NCBI GenBank assembly: GCA_008704415.1
Contig: VXIS01000096.1
Coordinates: forward strand, 1 to 64,000
DNA: 64,000 nt
Source of the DNA: Sphaerosporella brunnea
Taxonomy: Eukaryota > Ascomycota > Pezizomycetes > Pezizales > Pyronemataceae
Direction of reading: 5' to 3'
The notes beneath the pieces were generated by a model. The model was not told the DNA's origin, did not search any database, and saw nothing but the letters and a program-made list of their open reading frames with translations. The position numbers were made by a program, and so were the translations under genes. This document shows positions 23,105 to 34,397 of this stretch, piece after piece. How positions within the stretch are numbered: the stretch's first letter is position 1; every line of letters starts with the position of its first letter.

Positions 23105-23142
<38 letters not shown>

Positions 23143-25687
23143 AAGAGGTTATGTCGGGTGATTTAGCACATACGGAAAGCCGAAGTTTGGCTTCCTCCAA
23201 CGTAACGACGTCGTCGTTTTGGGGTGCTAGAGCTCTATTGCTTCGAGCATTTCCTAGGCGTTAAGCAATCTTGCAAGACCGTGCGTGGGCTCAACAAGTC
23301 CAGTCACCAGGGAGCGGCTGTGGATATCGATTCTGGCGTTCGTCCATGATGAGAGGGAACCGTTATGAACATGTTCAAAAACCTCCATTACGTCTTGAGA
23401 AATTGTCCCGTACCTTTACAAAAAAGGTAGCCTTCTTAATATGTCTATTCTATTCAGAGTACCTCCCGCATGCTGGTCGTCCGCCCTCCCCCAAGCTCGA
23501 GCTGGGGTGCGTGATAGAGCCCAGCTTTGATGGGACTTTGGTGTTGTAACTTATAAGTCATGTGAATCGATATCATGCTTGTGCCATATAACCCGCACTG
23601 CGTGTATTGCAGCCGGCGAGTGATTACTGATGATAAACCATCCCGATTTTCTGCTCTCGATTGGCTTCAACCAACTTGCAAGCAGATTTTGGGGAAGCAA
23701 CCCCCGGGAGCAAATACCAGGGGCTAAAAAAAATGAAGTATATGCGAAGGCCATCCTGCCGAGGTATATTCAAGTCGACGTCGCGAAGTCGAAAGCACGG
23801 CTTACTTTAAGCTTACGATGAGGCCTGTTATCAAATATCAAGTGCGTAGCTGTACTTGCTAATTATATATCAATGTAGCAGGTAGCCGTTCCGATGGGAA
23901 TGATCGATCATCAATCGGCTCCAAGAATTCAACCCGACCAGAGCCCGGATGGTATACCAACTCCGGACGGTCTCCGCGCTCCTAATGTGGACCTGGAACC
24001 AAAGCCTAAGCGGTAGATACACAACTCAACGCAAGTCTTAGCATTCCAAAAACAATGCAAAGAGCGTGATAATCACAGAGTATCACTCAGATTGGCCGAA
24101 GGGACCAAGCTATACCTATCGAGGAGGGGACACAATCAAACGTAGTTGCAAAGGGTCTGCGTCGCTACAGCTGATGTCGGAGCTAATGAACATAAACAGC
24201 CGTTAGGAATTGATCTTGGAAGGCCTTGACTGCAATCAAAGTGCTGTTTGCGCTCGGTCGACAAATTGCCTGCGCTGTGTGCGTTTTTTGGGGGGATGCA
24301 GGGGTGTGATGTGCCCCACCGAGCTTAAGCTCAGGCTCGACATCAGGAGAGGGGCGACTCCAGCTACCTGGATATGGGGGACGGGTATCCAGGATCAACC
24401 TCGGTGTGTGTAGGCCATGCATGCATCAAACATCACTAGTGTTTCAGGACCTTGGCCAGCGGTGCCCCGAGCTTTGACAGACGATCCAGCCAACTTTACT
24501 TGCGTCTCCTCCTAACCAGCACTCGGCAGGAGAATTTGATCGGAAGAGGCCAGCCACATGGATAGATGCCTGGTACATGTGATTTTGAGAGGCTTGTTGA
24601 GAAGCGTCTCGAGCGCTACGTTGATTAAGTGCGCCTCTCACGAGTAGAGTAGGTACTCTACATGTACCGTCACTGGTTATCGGAGCCGGAGCATTCTCGT
24701 CGCATTTTCGGCTACGAGTTCTCGTGCTCAAGGCTTTCATGGAAGGGCAACTCCCTTGCTGCTCACAAATTTGTGCGTGAAATAGAGCAAGTTTCCATGT
24801 CGTGTCATTGGTTGACCCGCACGCAGGTACGGTGTGTAATTGTGCACATGGCCAGGATCTTTAGCTGCAGGGATCTTGTGCCACTCGGCGGTTAGTAATC
24901 AATGGGTGTCTGAGTGCATGCCAGACAGCCGGCATGGGTACTCTCGCCCTATACTGCTTTCAACAGAAACGGTCTCACCTGTCGTGCATTTCAAATTCCT
25001 CGCAGAATGTTCCATCCGGATCTTCAACGTGCGATTGTCTCCCGCAGCCCCCGCCTGAGGAAATCTAAACCGTAGGTAAATCTCCATCCCCGACGCACAT
25101 CCGGCACATCCGATGGCATCGAAATGTGATCTTCGTCAACTTTCATCTGGACTTTTCTGTCTCTCGGAGCACATACATACAACTACTGTGCCAAGGGCTT
25201 CGATCCTGCCCACTTGTAAATACTTATGCAGGTACGGCGTACTTGGTAGGGTGTATCCTAAGTAATTTACGTGCCCCTCAAACGTCTGCTTTACCGGAAA
25301 ACGACTGGCACATGGTCAAATCTTTCCCGCGAAGCCCTTTTTGCACCTTGGTCCGCAACGGAGAAAAAAATCAAAACACCCAGACACCGGTTGCTGTCCT
25401 GATAGGGGAACCGGAACTGGGCGAAGACTCCGGGAAATGAAAGTAAGGTGCTAGACGCTCACCAATCGATACGCGCAACTGGCGCCGTGGGTGAAGGGAA
25501 ATTGAGCCGGTTCTCCCACACACACCCACTAGAGATATCTACCTACCTATCTATCTAGCTACAGTTTTTGCCAATAATGATCCCTATTTTCGGTTACCCA
25601 GATATGTATCCAGGATTTTAGACGGGAAATTGTACCAAAGGATGAGGATCTTTACTGTGCTGAGCGCCACCCCCCTATCCTGTTGGG
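21941..25687. other. Gene-poor, repeat-like region
   Basis: About 3.7 kb without a credible gene on either strand. A run of 33 T lies at 23109-23141. On the minus strand it could be the poly(A) tail of a retroposed sequence lying to its right, but no 5' end or target duplication was found. No tRNA or rRNA seen. Confidence 0.35.
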
Positions 25688-25692
25688 TATAA
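25688..25692 (+). promoter_or_regulatory. Possible TATA box of the GPI wall-protein gene
   Basis: TATAA (context GGTATAAGGAG) about 205 bp upstream of the start codon, followed by a C/T-rich stretch before an A/T-rich leader. Position is reasonable for a long-leader fungal gene. No experimental support. Confidence 0.35.
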
Positions 25693-25894
25693 GGAGCCCA
25701 TACATCCCCAATGCACAGCTTCTTGTTCTTTTCTCTCCACCAAAGCATTTCTTCAGCTCTACGTCTGCCTGTCGCGTCCAACTCCGTCGACTCGCACATC
25801 AAGTTTTATCGTCACTCTTTTGACCCAACGATCTCGATATTTTTACATTCTTGAAATTTTGTTCTTTTAAAGAGCCTACATTCGATCCATCAAA

Positions 25895-26545
25895 ATGCGT
25901 TTCTCCGCCGTTGCATCTGTCGCCTTGTTCGGAGCTGCCGCCATAGCTCTCCCCGGTAACGTCGTCTACGAGACCGAGGTTGTAACCATCACCTCGTGTG
26001 GACCTGAGGTCGTCTCGTGCCCTGCCCGGACTCACTCGGCCACCGAGGTCCCGACCTACACTGCCCCCGCCGGATACGGAGCTAGTCCTGCTGAGACCCC
26101 TTCGTACTCGGCCCCCAGCGAGGTTTCCCCTACCGAGACCCCCGTTGCGCCTGGCTACCCTGCCTCCACCGGAACTCCCGCCGGAATCCCCGCCTACAGC
26201 TCTCCCGCCGTTGTCCCTGTGTACAGCGCCCCGGCTGCTTCCGAGGTCCCTTGCTCCAGCGAGGTTTCTCCCACTGAGACCGCCGTTGTCCCGGCCTCGA
26301 GCGGCACCCCCACCGGTGTTCCCGTTTACACCGCCCCTGCTGGCTCTTCCCCGACCGAGTCCGCCCCTCTGGGTACTGGATACCCTTCGTACGTCCCGTC
26401 CGGCACTGGCTACCCCAGCACTCCCGTCAACACCTCGAGCCCGGTCTCTCCCAGCGCGCCTGCCGTTTACGAGGGTGCTGCCTCCGCCAAGAGCTTCTCG
26501 CTCATCGCGGTCGTTGCTGCTGCCGGTGCTCTCTTCCTGGCGTAA
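25895..26545 (+). CDS. Ser/Thr/Pro-rich GPI-anchored cell-wall protein
   Basis: Intronless, 216 residues. Residues 1-18 are a signal peptide (MRFSAVASVALFGAAAIA). A short cysteine-bearing head follows (VVYETEVVTITSCGPEVVSC). Residues ~50-185 are a low-complexity region of irregular repeats built from SPTETP, YTAPAG, PSEVSPTE and GTGYPS. The C-terminus EGAASAKSFSLIAVVAAAGALFLA is a small-residue cleavage region plus hydrophobic tail, the signature of GPI attachment. The mature protein is expected on the plasma membrane or covalently in the wall, heavily O-mannosylated. Codon use is strongly GC3-biased, as in well-expressed genes. No enzyme domain is visible, so a structural role is inference. 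Confidence 0.88.
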   Translation: MRFSAVASVALFGAAAIALPGNVVYETEVVTITSCGPEVVSCPARTHSATEVPTYTAPAGYGASPAETPSYSAPSEVSPTETPVAPGYPASTGTPAGIPAYSSPAVVPVYSAPAASEVPCSSEVSPTETAVVPASSGTPTGVPVYTAPAGSSPTESAPLGTGYPSYVPSGTGYPSTPVNTSSPVSPSAPAVYEGAASAKSFSLIAVVAAAGALFLA

Positions 26546-27094
26546 ATGCGCCTTCATCTTCCGCTTTGACGATGCCATGGCTGTTTGGATCTAGCTGTGG
26601 TGGTGATTGTGGGTAGGACGGCGGCTGGGTTGGTTGTACATGGAGTTAGTTAGCAGAGGAGGGCGTTGGTCTGCTCGCGCGCGTGTGTGGGTGACATTTT
26701 CAATCTAGATTGATATGTATATTCTATTTCAGATTTGGGTTTGATGCCCTCTTTTTTTTATATCTTTGGAATCGGTAGTAACATCGCTTCCTTTTTTTTT
26801 TTTTTTTTTTTACAGTAAATATCTCGTGGAGTCCGTTGGTTTCATCAATGCCGTAAGTCGGTTTATAATACCCTTGCATGCGCACACCACACAACGCAAC
26901 ATCACCAAAACTCGTCAGAAAGAGCGACAGAGTAGGGTACGTTCCGGATTAGGAATTGGGTCATGACGTCAGAGGGGTACGGTGAGAGTTAGACAACCAT
27001 AAAGAAAGAGTCAAACTCATAGGCGAACACTTATCTTGCCGCCCCGTTTTCTAACATAATCTACGCATCAACAGGACGAGTACTCTACGGCGTC
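26546..27094. other. Downstream region of the wall-protein gene
   Basis: Holds the expected 3' end of the wall-protein gene and T runs at ~26752 and ~26792. No gene recognised. Confidence 0.35.
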
Positions 27095-27245
27095 TACCGT
27101 ATAAACTCGCCAATAAGCAACACGGGCCGAAGAGGTGGGGCAATGGGTGTAACACGCCAAGAAAGCTTGTGATTGGATCTTGGCACGTTACATCCATTGC
27201 CCCACTTCTTCGGCCCGTGTTGCTTATTGGCGAGTTTATACGGTA
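27095..27245. mobile_element. Palindromic MITE, TACCGTAT family, copy 1
   Basis: Arms 27095-~27153 and ~27187-27245 are inverse complements with few mismatches. They begin TACCGTATAAACTCGCC and end with its inverse, leaving a ~33-bp centre. Outermost TA on both sides suggests TA target use. It shares its terminal TACCGTAT with the element at 30364. No coding capacity. Confidence 0.65.
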
Positions 27246-28946
27246 CTCTACATTCCCACACCCCCCATCTTGCACCTTCCGACAGAACTTACCGCTGCTT
27301 TTCTAATCAACTGTTGCGGGACCTGTCCGCGCGCGTTTATTGATTTGTACCTCCACCTCTCCGCGAGCATGCAAACGTGGATTTTAGCTGACGACATGTG
27401 CATAGAAATGGCCGCTGTATTGGCAGCCCCTCAGAAAGCATTCTCGTTTCAAAGGAGCGGAACGGCGATACATACCCACCCGCACAATTAACTATGCACC
27501 CAATGGTTCACCGAGACCGCAAATTTGACCTGCCATGGAGCGGCACCCCGCGTTAAGTGACAATAGGCCCGAAGAGTCTGTTCGAGCACTTTGGTGTTGG
27601 CCCGCACAATACGTGGATCTTCTCTGCCCATCCGGACTGTGTGCTCACGCGACGGTCATTCCCGACAGCAATGTCTGCCGGAATATGGAATACCAAATAG
27701 ATTCAATCAAAGATCTTCAACAGTCCGTGCGTTTATTGAGGCTTCGATTTGTCCACGACGACTGTTGAAACGTTTCCGGGAATCTTTGGATTCCATGTGT
27801 GGATTTTCTTATGGCATGATAAACCGGTCGCTAGCATTGTTCATGAAAACGAAGAAGGGGACGACCTCTCATACAAACTTCAAATTAGGGTTGGGCCAAA
27901 TGGCCAAGATCTCCTACTAGTAATAACCGCGAATCCAAACAGGCCCTAAGTCTACAGGAGACGCTCCGCCGTCATGTAGTCTTTAATTTGACATCTAAAG
28001 GTCGGCTGGCTTGGCTCCCAGGAATGACTGGTTATGTATTAAGGTACAGAACATCTCCGCCTCTCCAACTATCTACAACTCATTGTTCCAAACCTTGCAT
28101 GTGATCACCTCCGTCAAGGAAAGACAATACTCGTGCGGCCGAGCGCCAAGCTCACAAAATTCTGATTGACTGAATCAAAGTAAAATGCAGCAAACAGAGA
28201 TTAAGGCATTAGAATCCTCCTTGCCCTCATAGATAACTGCTTAACCACAAGTTCGCTCTTTTGCTGGGCGGTGGTGGCATTACAAGAAGGTGAAGAAACG
28301 TCTACACCCACCCTTGTGGCCACGCGCACCTTCTGGTCTCTCTCCCGAGTTACAAGGCCTTTACCTCCGTTCGCAGACAAAGAACTTTCTGGCGCTATCA
28401 CTGTTAGCGAAATCATGTGATATCAGATGGGAGCTGCTCCCAAAGCTTCGGCCAACACACCCATCAACAATGCCGCGACTCATCAACAGCGAGAAAAAAA
28501 AAAAGCGGGAACTCTGGAGAGGAGGGCAAGGAAAGAGAAGCCGCCAATCGCCACATAAACGGTACCGGTGAGCTGACAGCACCTCTGTTTCTACTGCAAC
28601 CTGCAATCGTCTCGCCTACCTTTGCGTGCGTTCCAATCCGTCGTTGTCCTTTTTCGAGTATCGCTAGAGTAGTTGTCCAGGTTTTTCGCTTGAGTTGGTT
28701 GCACTTGGGAGAACATGGGAACGGCCGCATTTTCGGCCCGTCAGTGCAAACCTAGAGTAAATGCCTTTTGAACACCTGGCTTTGCACGTTTGTAGTTGGC
28801 GCGGTTGCCCTGACCAATGAGAAGCGGCCTTGGGGAAAATCCGAATCCGTATCTACTGGTAGGCCAAAAGTGCCCCACAGATCCAACTCTTCAACGCCAA
28901 TGAAAAACTAGGTAGCACAACGATCTGCAACTTTTTGATTACCCGG
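27246..28946. other. Gene-poor region, no gene recognised
   Basis: About 1.7 kb of unassigned sequence on both strands. Some G/C-rich and A-rich patches but no protein motifs, RNA genes or clear element ends. Confidence 0.3.
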
Positions 28947-29352
28947 AAGCAATTCATGCGTTGCGACAGGGGTGAGGACAGCTTACCTCTTTAAGGCAGC
29001 ACCATTCCTTTTATGGTCGCTTCTGTGGCTGAACCACGCCAGGCTGTGGCTTACCACGCAACCTCAAAGTTTTAATTCAACTTCATCGCCAGCCCACTCG
29101 ACACCACAATTTATCCACCGCTTGCCGTCTATTACATCAGATTTGCCTAATAGATCGCTTTCTATCACTACCAAAACCAAATAAAAATGTGGTGGTGGTT
29201 TGATGAAGTTGGTTTTTGTGTTTTTCCCATACAAAGAGCGGCCGGCGGAAAAAGTGCCTCTCCACGCCATATGCTGCTTCATCTCACATCTCCGAGCTGC
29301 CAAAAGAGGTATCCTCACTCGAGAGTTTTGTGGCTTCGCATTTTGAATCGCT
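28947..29352 (+). repeat. Dispersed TIR repeat, copy 1 (right end lost)
   Basis: This ~400-bp block is the inverse of 33912-34397, with high similarity and a few small indels. It starts AAGCAATTCATGCG, like the other copy's terminus, but the right end diverges after ...TTTGTGGCTTCGCATTT. Copy 1 is therefore probably truncated or recombined. No coding frame is shared. Confidence 0.6.
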
Positions 29353-30363
29353 TCCGATTTCCCCCTACTTTCGAGGAGATGCAAGGTACATATGCCGAAT
29401 AATTTCAGCGTTTCATCATCAAGTGAATTCATGCAGGATATGTGATCCAACGTGCATGGTTGACTTAGACGGAGGGATGCTGGCCCAGTGTGTGACAATA
29501 TTGTCATCTAACGTAAGGTACCGTAAATACTCATATGGACAAATTACCATGGGACTGTAGGCGCTACGTCTCTATCGGTTTCCGATACTCTGCCGGTGAT
29601 GCAATGCGGCTCGAGCAACGTCACTACTCACCGGCGGAGAACGTGAACCCGTCCTTAATATGTTTCATACATCTCCCGAATGCCTCGTAGACCAAACAAA
29701 GAACTGACTGCGTTTCGCCGTTGGCGCGATGCAACACACGTTATGAGTGTTTTAATGTGATTCAAGTTAACACTGTGCCGGCTGCTAATGAGTGGTTGCC
29801 GAAGACGCAGTGCTATGAATGTACTGCGGTCAAAACGGTGCGAAAAGTACTTCGCGACAACTTCAGCACTTGAAGGAGCGGGGCGGCGCCCACAGATTCT
29901 CGGCAACTGCCCGGGGTTGCTGCCGAGCCATTGACCTGTCGCTTCACCGAAGCAATTTCCAAAGCTTGGGTTCAGCGGATGCCGCAGTAATGACACTAAT
30001 GTAGTTTGATTCTATTGCAACTCCGCCCGCCGGCGGGTGCGTTCACGAGGTTCCACCAGCGCGTGTCTGATACCGTATTACTTGATTCGCAGCCGAGATC
30101 TCAAAACGCGCGACCGTTACCGGCAACGGCGCCGCAACACACTCGGGCAGTAAAATTTCACTCGGCTCCCGGTGCACGTTGTCCCACACCTCACGAATTT
30201 CACCCACACCTCACGCCTTCTCCTACTCTTTTCGCGCCGTCGAGCTTCTGGGTTTATGCGGTGTCACCTGATAGATATCAGAGGATAGGCAATACTCTAG
30301 CTAGACCTCACAGAACATCGATGTTGGCGGTTCCCGATTGTAAGGGTGTGTAAACCTGGGATG
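29353..30363. other. Gene-poor region, no gene recognised
   Basis: Short open frames only. No recognisable motif or repeat end beyond its flanks. Confidence 0.3.
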
Positions 30364-30483
30364 TACCGTATTATCTCGGTAATAAGGCAATGTGGCTAAG
30401 TGACTTTGCCAGGGGGCTGAGTGACTTCACCACAGAGCGCAATGACTTTGCCACATTGCCTTAGTACCGAGATAATACGGTAT
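30364..30483. mobile_element. Palindromic MITE, TACCGTAT family, copy 2
   Basis: The left arm (TACCGTATTATCTCGGTAAT, then AAGGCAATGTGG) and the right arm ending TACCGAGATAATACGGTA are inverse complements over about 32 bp. The centre contains three imperfect copies of a TGACTTTGCCA-type unit. It is TA-bounded like copy 1 at 27095 and non-coding. It lies about 240 bp beyond the ferric reductase stop codon. Confidence 0.62.
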
Positions 30484-30722
30484 GGTATAATCCCCCCTAA
30501 ATTGCAAATTTTTTTACAAACAAATCAAACCCGTCCAACCGCTCGGCGGTGTGATCCCAAAATGATACCACGTAAATCTAACCATCCATCCGGTGTGTTT
30601 GACGCCCTGAGCTAAGCAAACCCTTTTTTTCCATGCCCCAGGACGCCACATTTATGTATATAACCCTACTTGCTTATAGTACGAATGAATGAGGAACAGA
30701 GAAAAAAACGAACTGTCCAAAT

Positions 30723-32804
30723 TTACCAAGAGAACGCCTCCTCAATGAAATCGATGTTGCCGGCATGTGACTTCTCACGAACAGCTCGCCGAACATCATC
30801 GCTGAGAGAACCACTTCCGCAAACAGTGACGGCCATTGCGCCCATTTTTGCTTCGAGTTCCATGTTAAGGAGAGTGCCGAAGTTCGCTAATGACTGAGGT
30901 CAGCACGACAGTTGATGGGGAATACAGACACTTCGAAGCATGTACTGACGTCTTCCTGGAAACATCTGCACCGTGGCAGATGGACTTTGGATTTCCTTCG
31001 TGGATTTTGGACGTGTGACGAAGAGGAGAATCTTCAAGATTTCCCTACGCTTTTCCATCGCAAGGATTTCAGTCATCCACGGTCGAATCCATTCGAGATG
31101 CTCTAGCACCACGTCAGTCAGTCTCGACTTCATTATTTTAGAACAGCCATACCTGGGGTTTGAATAACCCAAACGAGAGTCACACGGCGTGTTGCAATGG
31201 TACCATTGGCATAGCCAGCCACAAGTTCCCTCAAGTAAGGCACAGGGTGCGTGATACCAATTCCCCCGGCAACAAGTACGACAGTTCCGTAGGAGCCCAA
31301 AGTATCAATCTTGCCATACGGACCCTCTACCAGGGCCTTGGTGTTAAACGCTTTCTCCGGCATCGCAAAGGCTTTTTTGAAAAGTGAATCGGTGAAGCCA
31401 GTCCGTGCACGAATGATCAGGGACATCGTCCTCTCGGCTTGGTAGATGTCTTGACGGTGAACAGCCAGCTTCTCGTCGTCAAAACTTACACGGTGGTCTT
31501 CCTGGCTCCACGAAATGGTGAATGGGTGGCTCGTCCACAACCCAATCGTTGGCACGTATAGGTACAGATGTTGTCCTGGCCTGAACCGCCATGGGCGAGC
31601 CATGCGGATGGTGACACGAACCGCATCACCCGGGAGCGCCTCAACGTAAGCCTCCGTCATTTTGCTTCCAACATTGCGGTACAGAAGTTTTGCCAAGCGT
31701 AAAGCGCGGTCAGCGCCCCACAGTATGATGGCCCATTCAAGATAGTGGAGCCACCTGTGCAAATCTGGCATGAAGGACAAATGGTACCATAGGCCTGCGC
31801 ACACTGTAGCCGCAGCCAGAATATGGAAGACCAGGAAGGTCTCGTAAAACGCATGTCGAATTACCGACGGTGAATGAAGGAGGAGAAAGGTGAATGCAAC
31901 GGTCGCCTGATATGTGAGTGGACCGAATAACTTTCAAGATAGGGAAACATACCACGAAGCCGGGCATGATGAAGGGACTGCTCGTGATAGATTCTCGGAC
32001 CACTTCCCATCCCACTGTCATTGATTTGGAAACCATCCAAGCGAACGTGTGGGTCAAAGCTTCCAAAACCACGATTCTCCCGAGCCAGCGATGAATCAGG
32101 TTGAAAGTATCGAACGGGATCCCCAACAAACCTATCAATGGATTGTTTCTCCCCGCCATAATGAAGAGCGGCACCATGTTGACAGTCGACAGCACACCGG
32201 CCCTGTTTCTAAGCTGGCCGAGCATGGTGGCAGTGTCCGTATAGTTGAGCTTGTAAACGCAGAAGGTGATGTTGGTGGCCACATAGCCCAACAAAAAGAA
32301 AGACTGAAACCGCGTGGGAAGAGTACCGACACTGATGGCGGTGGAAAGCTGGAACTCACGGTTGTGACGAACTCGGAAGAGCGGAGAGTACAAAACATGT
32401 TTCTTGAGCCAGGGAATCCATTCGCTAGACGGGGTAGCGAAGAACCGTTGATTTTCCGTGTTCATGGATACCAACAACCGGATCTGGGCGTAGAGGACCG
32501 AGCTGAGTCGGTAGAACATAGGCAGAACAGCGAAGCACCCCAGGGCAACCGTTAGCCACCGACTACCGGCAGATTAATTACGTGCTCCAATCCCATAATA
32601 CCGGATACTAACATACCTGTAGTTTTTATTCAACGTCTCCGCCATCTCTTCGGCAGCAGCAGCAGCAGCTTGACGCCCACCTCCTCCGCCACTACTTGCT
32701 CCCCCACTGCTGCTATTTCCACTGGCCGCCGCCTCTGCTATCCAAAAGCTGCCCATGCACCATGATGCGACCACGGCCAGAAGGATACGCGGGTTGCCTG
32801 CCAT
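30723..32804 (-). CDS. Ferric reductase transmembrane component (FRE family)
   Basis: Flavocytochrome that moves electrons from cytosolic NADPH through FAD and two hemes to reduce extracellular Fe(III) or Cu(II). Exons: 32804-32617, 32562-31953, 31906-31153, 31102-30950 and 30886-30723, giving 622 residues. It has a signal-like N-terminus and a Gly/Ser/Ala-rich stretch. The ferric-reductase membrane domain has spaced heme histidines (HRWLGRIVVLEALTH and HAFYETFLVFH). The FAD motif is SHPFTIS, the NADPH motif VLVAGGIGITHPVPYLREL, and the C-terminus MAVTVCGSGSLSDDVR through FIEEAFSW. Introns are 46-63 nt except where noted. The fourth intron needs the donor GTCAGT, which restores the conserved GRPNFGTLLNMELEA. 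The gene sits alone in repeat-rich DNA between inverted copies of a dispersed repeat. Confidence 0.93.
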
Positions 32805-33911
32805 GCTAGAAATATTTATTGGCAGTAGAATTGCGGTTGAGGAATTGCGGAGTGGGAGGGAGAGCGTCGTGAAGGAGAGCGTCGTGTATGAAAACCAACA
32901 AGCTGCCGTCACTGCTCCTCGCTTTGGTGTTGTTATTTTTGTTTTTGTTTTTGTTTTTTTCCTTCCAAGGGAGCAGATGAATGAACACTTTCCCGTCGAG
33001 AGGAGCAAAGAACGAGTGTGAATAAGGTGCGTCCGGCGCTGTTATTGAAGAATTTCGGCCTGCAACACCAACTGAAAGAAAGAAATAGGAGCCGTTTTTC
33101 TGGGTGAAAAGGCAGACAAGAGAAGAGAGAAGCTCGGGGGAGGGGGGCGGGAGATTGTGGGAGTGACGAGCAGATATAGCCCCCGCGCGCCTTTCTGGTA
33201 CCACAGTTGGCTGGCTATGGCTGGCTGGCCGGCTGGTAACCTGGTACCTACCCACGCCGCTCGCTGTGCAAGCTTTCTGCCGCCGCGCGTGCACGCAAGG
33301 GCTCAACATGATCATCAGGGATTCAACTCTATCGAAACTGCTGGCTATCTGGTATACGCAGCTGCTCACCCTGAAAATTCCGGCCGCACAAAGGCATGGC
33401 GAAGGCGAGCCGGCCCTCTTGGTCGGTACTCCAAGCATGAAGGAAGTATCTATCGACCCCAAATTCCCTCTGCTGCTCGGCTCGGATCAATCAATTTTCT
33501 CGCTCGGGTTCCTGACATAGATTTTTTTCTTCTTTTCCTCGTGTTGCAGGGGTTATGGTGGTTGCTATTCGGGATCGGGTGGGATCTGGGGCTTCACTTC
33601 ACTGCCCAAGCTGATCTTCATCGTATGTAAGCTGAGGAAACGCTGCTCCTGCGTCCCCTCCCCCAAGCCAACGGGAATCAGTGCGGCCCCCCCCCCCCCC
33701 CCGTGTTCAGGTAACCGCTGGGATGTGGAAAAGACAACCAGCCTTCTTTCTGATTGGCTGGGGAGTATTCGCGTCCCTTCAATGCGAAGCGAGAGAGTTT
33801 CAAAGTTGATGACTTGGGTTGACTGGTTGGCGCTGTTCTTTGCATGAAACTCCATGCCCGTCGCTCGGGAATGATTGCTCAGCTATGGCGCTTCCGAGGT
33901 GGGGTAGAGGG
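32805..33911. other. Upstream region of the ferric reductase
   Basis: Promoter region on the minus strand, purine-rich close to the gene in plus-strand reading, with a C run at ~33688. No confident GATA-type iron-regulator site could be named and no gene was seen. Confidence 0.35.
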
Positions 33912-34397
33912 AAGCGATTCATGCGTTGCGACAGGGATGCTGGGGACTGAGAAAAATCGCGAGGACAAACCACTACACAAACGTCTCCAATTCAGAACTG
34001 AATAACACAAAAATTTCAAATGCGAAGCCACAAAACTCTCGAGCGAGGATACCTCTTTTGGCAGCTCGGAGATGTTGCGGTATTCTTGTGGTAGTGATAT
34101 GAAGCAGCATCTGGCGTGGAGAGGTACTTTTTCCGCCGGCCGCTCTTTGTATGGGAAAAACACAAAAACCAACTTCATCAAACCACCACCACATTTTTAA
34201 GCGATCTATTAGGCGAATCTGATGTAATAGACGGCAAGCGGTGGATAAATTGTGGTGTCGAGTGGGCTGGCGATGAAGTTGAATTAAAACTTTGAAGTTG
34301 CGCCTGGCGTGGTTCAGCCACAAAAGCGACCATAAAAGGAATGGTATTGCTGTAAACAGGTTATACTCACCCCTGTCGCAACGCGCATGAATCGCTT
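33912..34397 (-). mobile_element. Dispersed TIR repeat, copy 2 (486 bp, both ends present)
   Basis: Ends AAGCGATTCATGCG-TTGCGACAGGG and its inverse (CCCTGTCGCAACGCGCATGAATCGCTT) form terminal inverted repeats of about 25 bp with one 2-base indel. The interior matches 28947-29352 in opposite orientation. No transposase frame. No target duplication could be fixed. Confidence 0.65.

Noticed and set aside
23109..23141. 33-T run as the tail of a retroposed element
   Set aside because: No element body, 5' end or target duplication could be recognised; may be a simple homopolymer.
25799..26578. 259-codon minus-strand open frame opposite the wall-protein gene
   Set aside because: A Gly/Arg/Ser shadow of the GC3-rich repetitive coding strand; no protein motifs of its own.
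27887..27949. Possible small element bounded by TAGGG and CCCTA
   Set aside because: Inner terminal similarity is too weak to separate from chance; only the outer 5-6 bases pair.
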